From an uncultured Alphaproteobacteria bacterium (lineage in GTDB: Bacteria > Pseudomonadota > Alphaproteobacteria > RF32 > CAG-239), in contig URWU01000071.1 in the NCBI GenBank assembly GCA_900551585.1, forward strand, positions 1 to 7,454: a stretch of DNA of 7,454 bases, in the 5' to 3' direction. Position numbers and translations under genes: made by a program. Under the pieces are notes generated by a model. That model had not been told where the DNA came from, made no database searches, and worked only from the letters and a program-made list of their open reading frames with translations. Below are positions 7,406 to 7,454 of this stretch, piece after piece; position 1 is the stretch's first letter; each line of letters opens with the position of its first letter.

Positions 7406-7454
7406 CTGTCTCTTATACACATCTCCGAGCCCACGAGACGGAGCTACATCTCGT
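7406..7454 (+). other. Residual Nextera read-2/i7 adapter with sample index (artefact)
   Basis: Positions 7406-7424 are the Tn5 mosaic end CTGTCTCTTATACACATCT. Positions 7425-7439 (CCGAGCCCACGAGAC) are the Nextera read-2 adapter. GGAGCTAC at 7440-7447 sits where the 8-base i7 index belongs, and ATCTCGT at 7448-7454 begins the P7 tail. This is read-through into library adapter. It adds false codons to the pilin-like gene and, with bases 1-18, mimics a terminal inverted repeat. Confidence 0.98.

Noticed and set aside
1..7424. Inverted terminal repeats (18 bp) suggesting a composite Tn5-like transposon
   Set aside because: The repeats are the synthetic Nextera mosaic ends. The right copy continues directly into the read-2 adapter and index, and there is no transposase gene.

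Overview
This window is a 7,387-base stretch of bacterial DNA (19-7405) with leftover Illumina Nextera/Tn5 tagmentation adapter at both ends. The left 18 bases are the transposase mosaic end. The right 49 bases are the mosaic end, the read-2 adapter, an 8-base index and the start of the P7 tail. Both outer genes are therefore cut by the library or assembly, not by biology. The 'MYKRQ' start of the first reading frame and the 'CLLYTSPSPRD...' tail of the last one are adapter translations.

The genomic part is one tightly packed plus-strand operon fragment for a type IVb pilus, in the gene order of the R64/IncI thin pilus: pilN (secretin, 5' truncated), pilO (inner-membrane accessory protein), pilP (periplasmic protein), pilQ (assembly ATPase), pilR (polytopic platform protein) and pilS (pilin-like, 3' truncated). 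Spacers are 14-18 nt, and two junctions overlap (pilO/pilP by 11 nt, pilR/pilS by 1 nt). I see no terminator or convincing internal promoter. No stretch of more than 20 bases lies outside a gene, apart from the adapters.

Together these proteins would form an envelope-spanning machine. PilQ hydrolyses ATP in the cytoplasm and drives PilR. PilR moves pilin subunits out of the inner membrane. PilO and PilP bridge the periplasm, and PilN is the outer-membrane pore. Genes expected upstream (pilL, pilM) and downstream (pilT, pilU prepilin peptidase, pilV adhesin) would lie outside the contig.

The double-membrane machinery, standard code with TGA stops, consensus Shine-Dalgarno sites and moderate GC (high forties by eye) indicate a Gram-negative bacterium, probably Pseudomonadota. 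I cannot name the taxon, or say whether the locus is chromosomal or on a plasmid: no mobility, replication or integration gene is visible.

The most unusual points are a PilP roughly three times the length of R64 PilP, enlarged by a Pro/Ala/Gln-rich linker and a long charged coiled coil, and a PilS-like protein without a recognisable prepilin peptidase cleavage motif. Apart from these, the locus reads as a divergent member of a known system.
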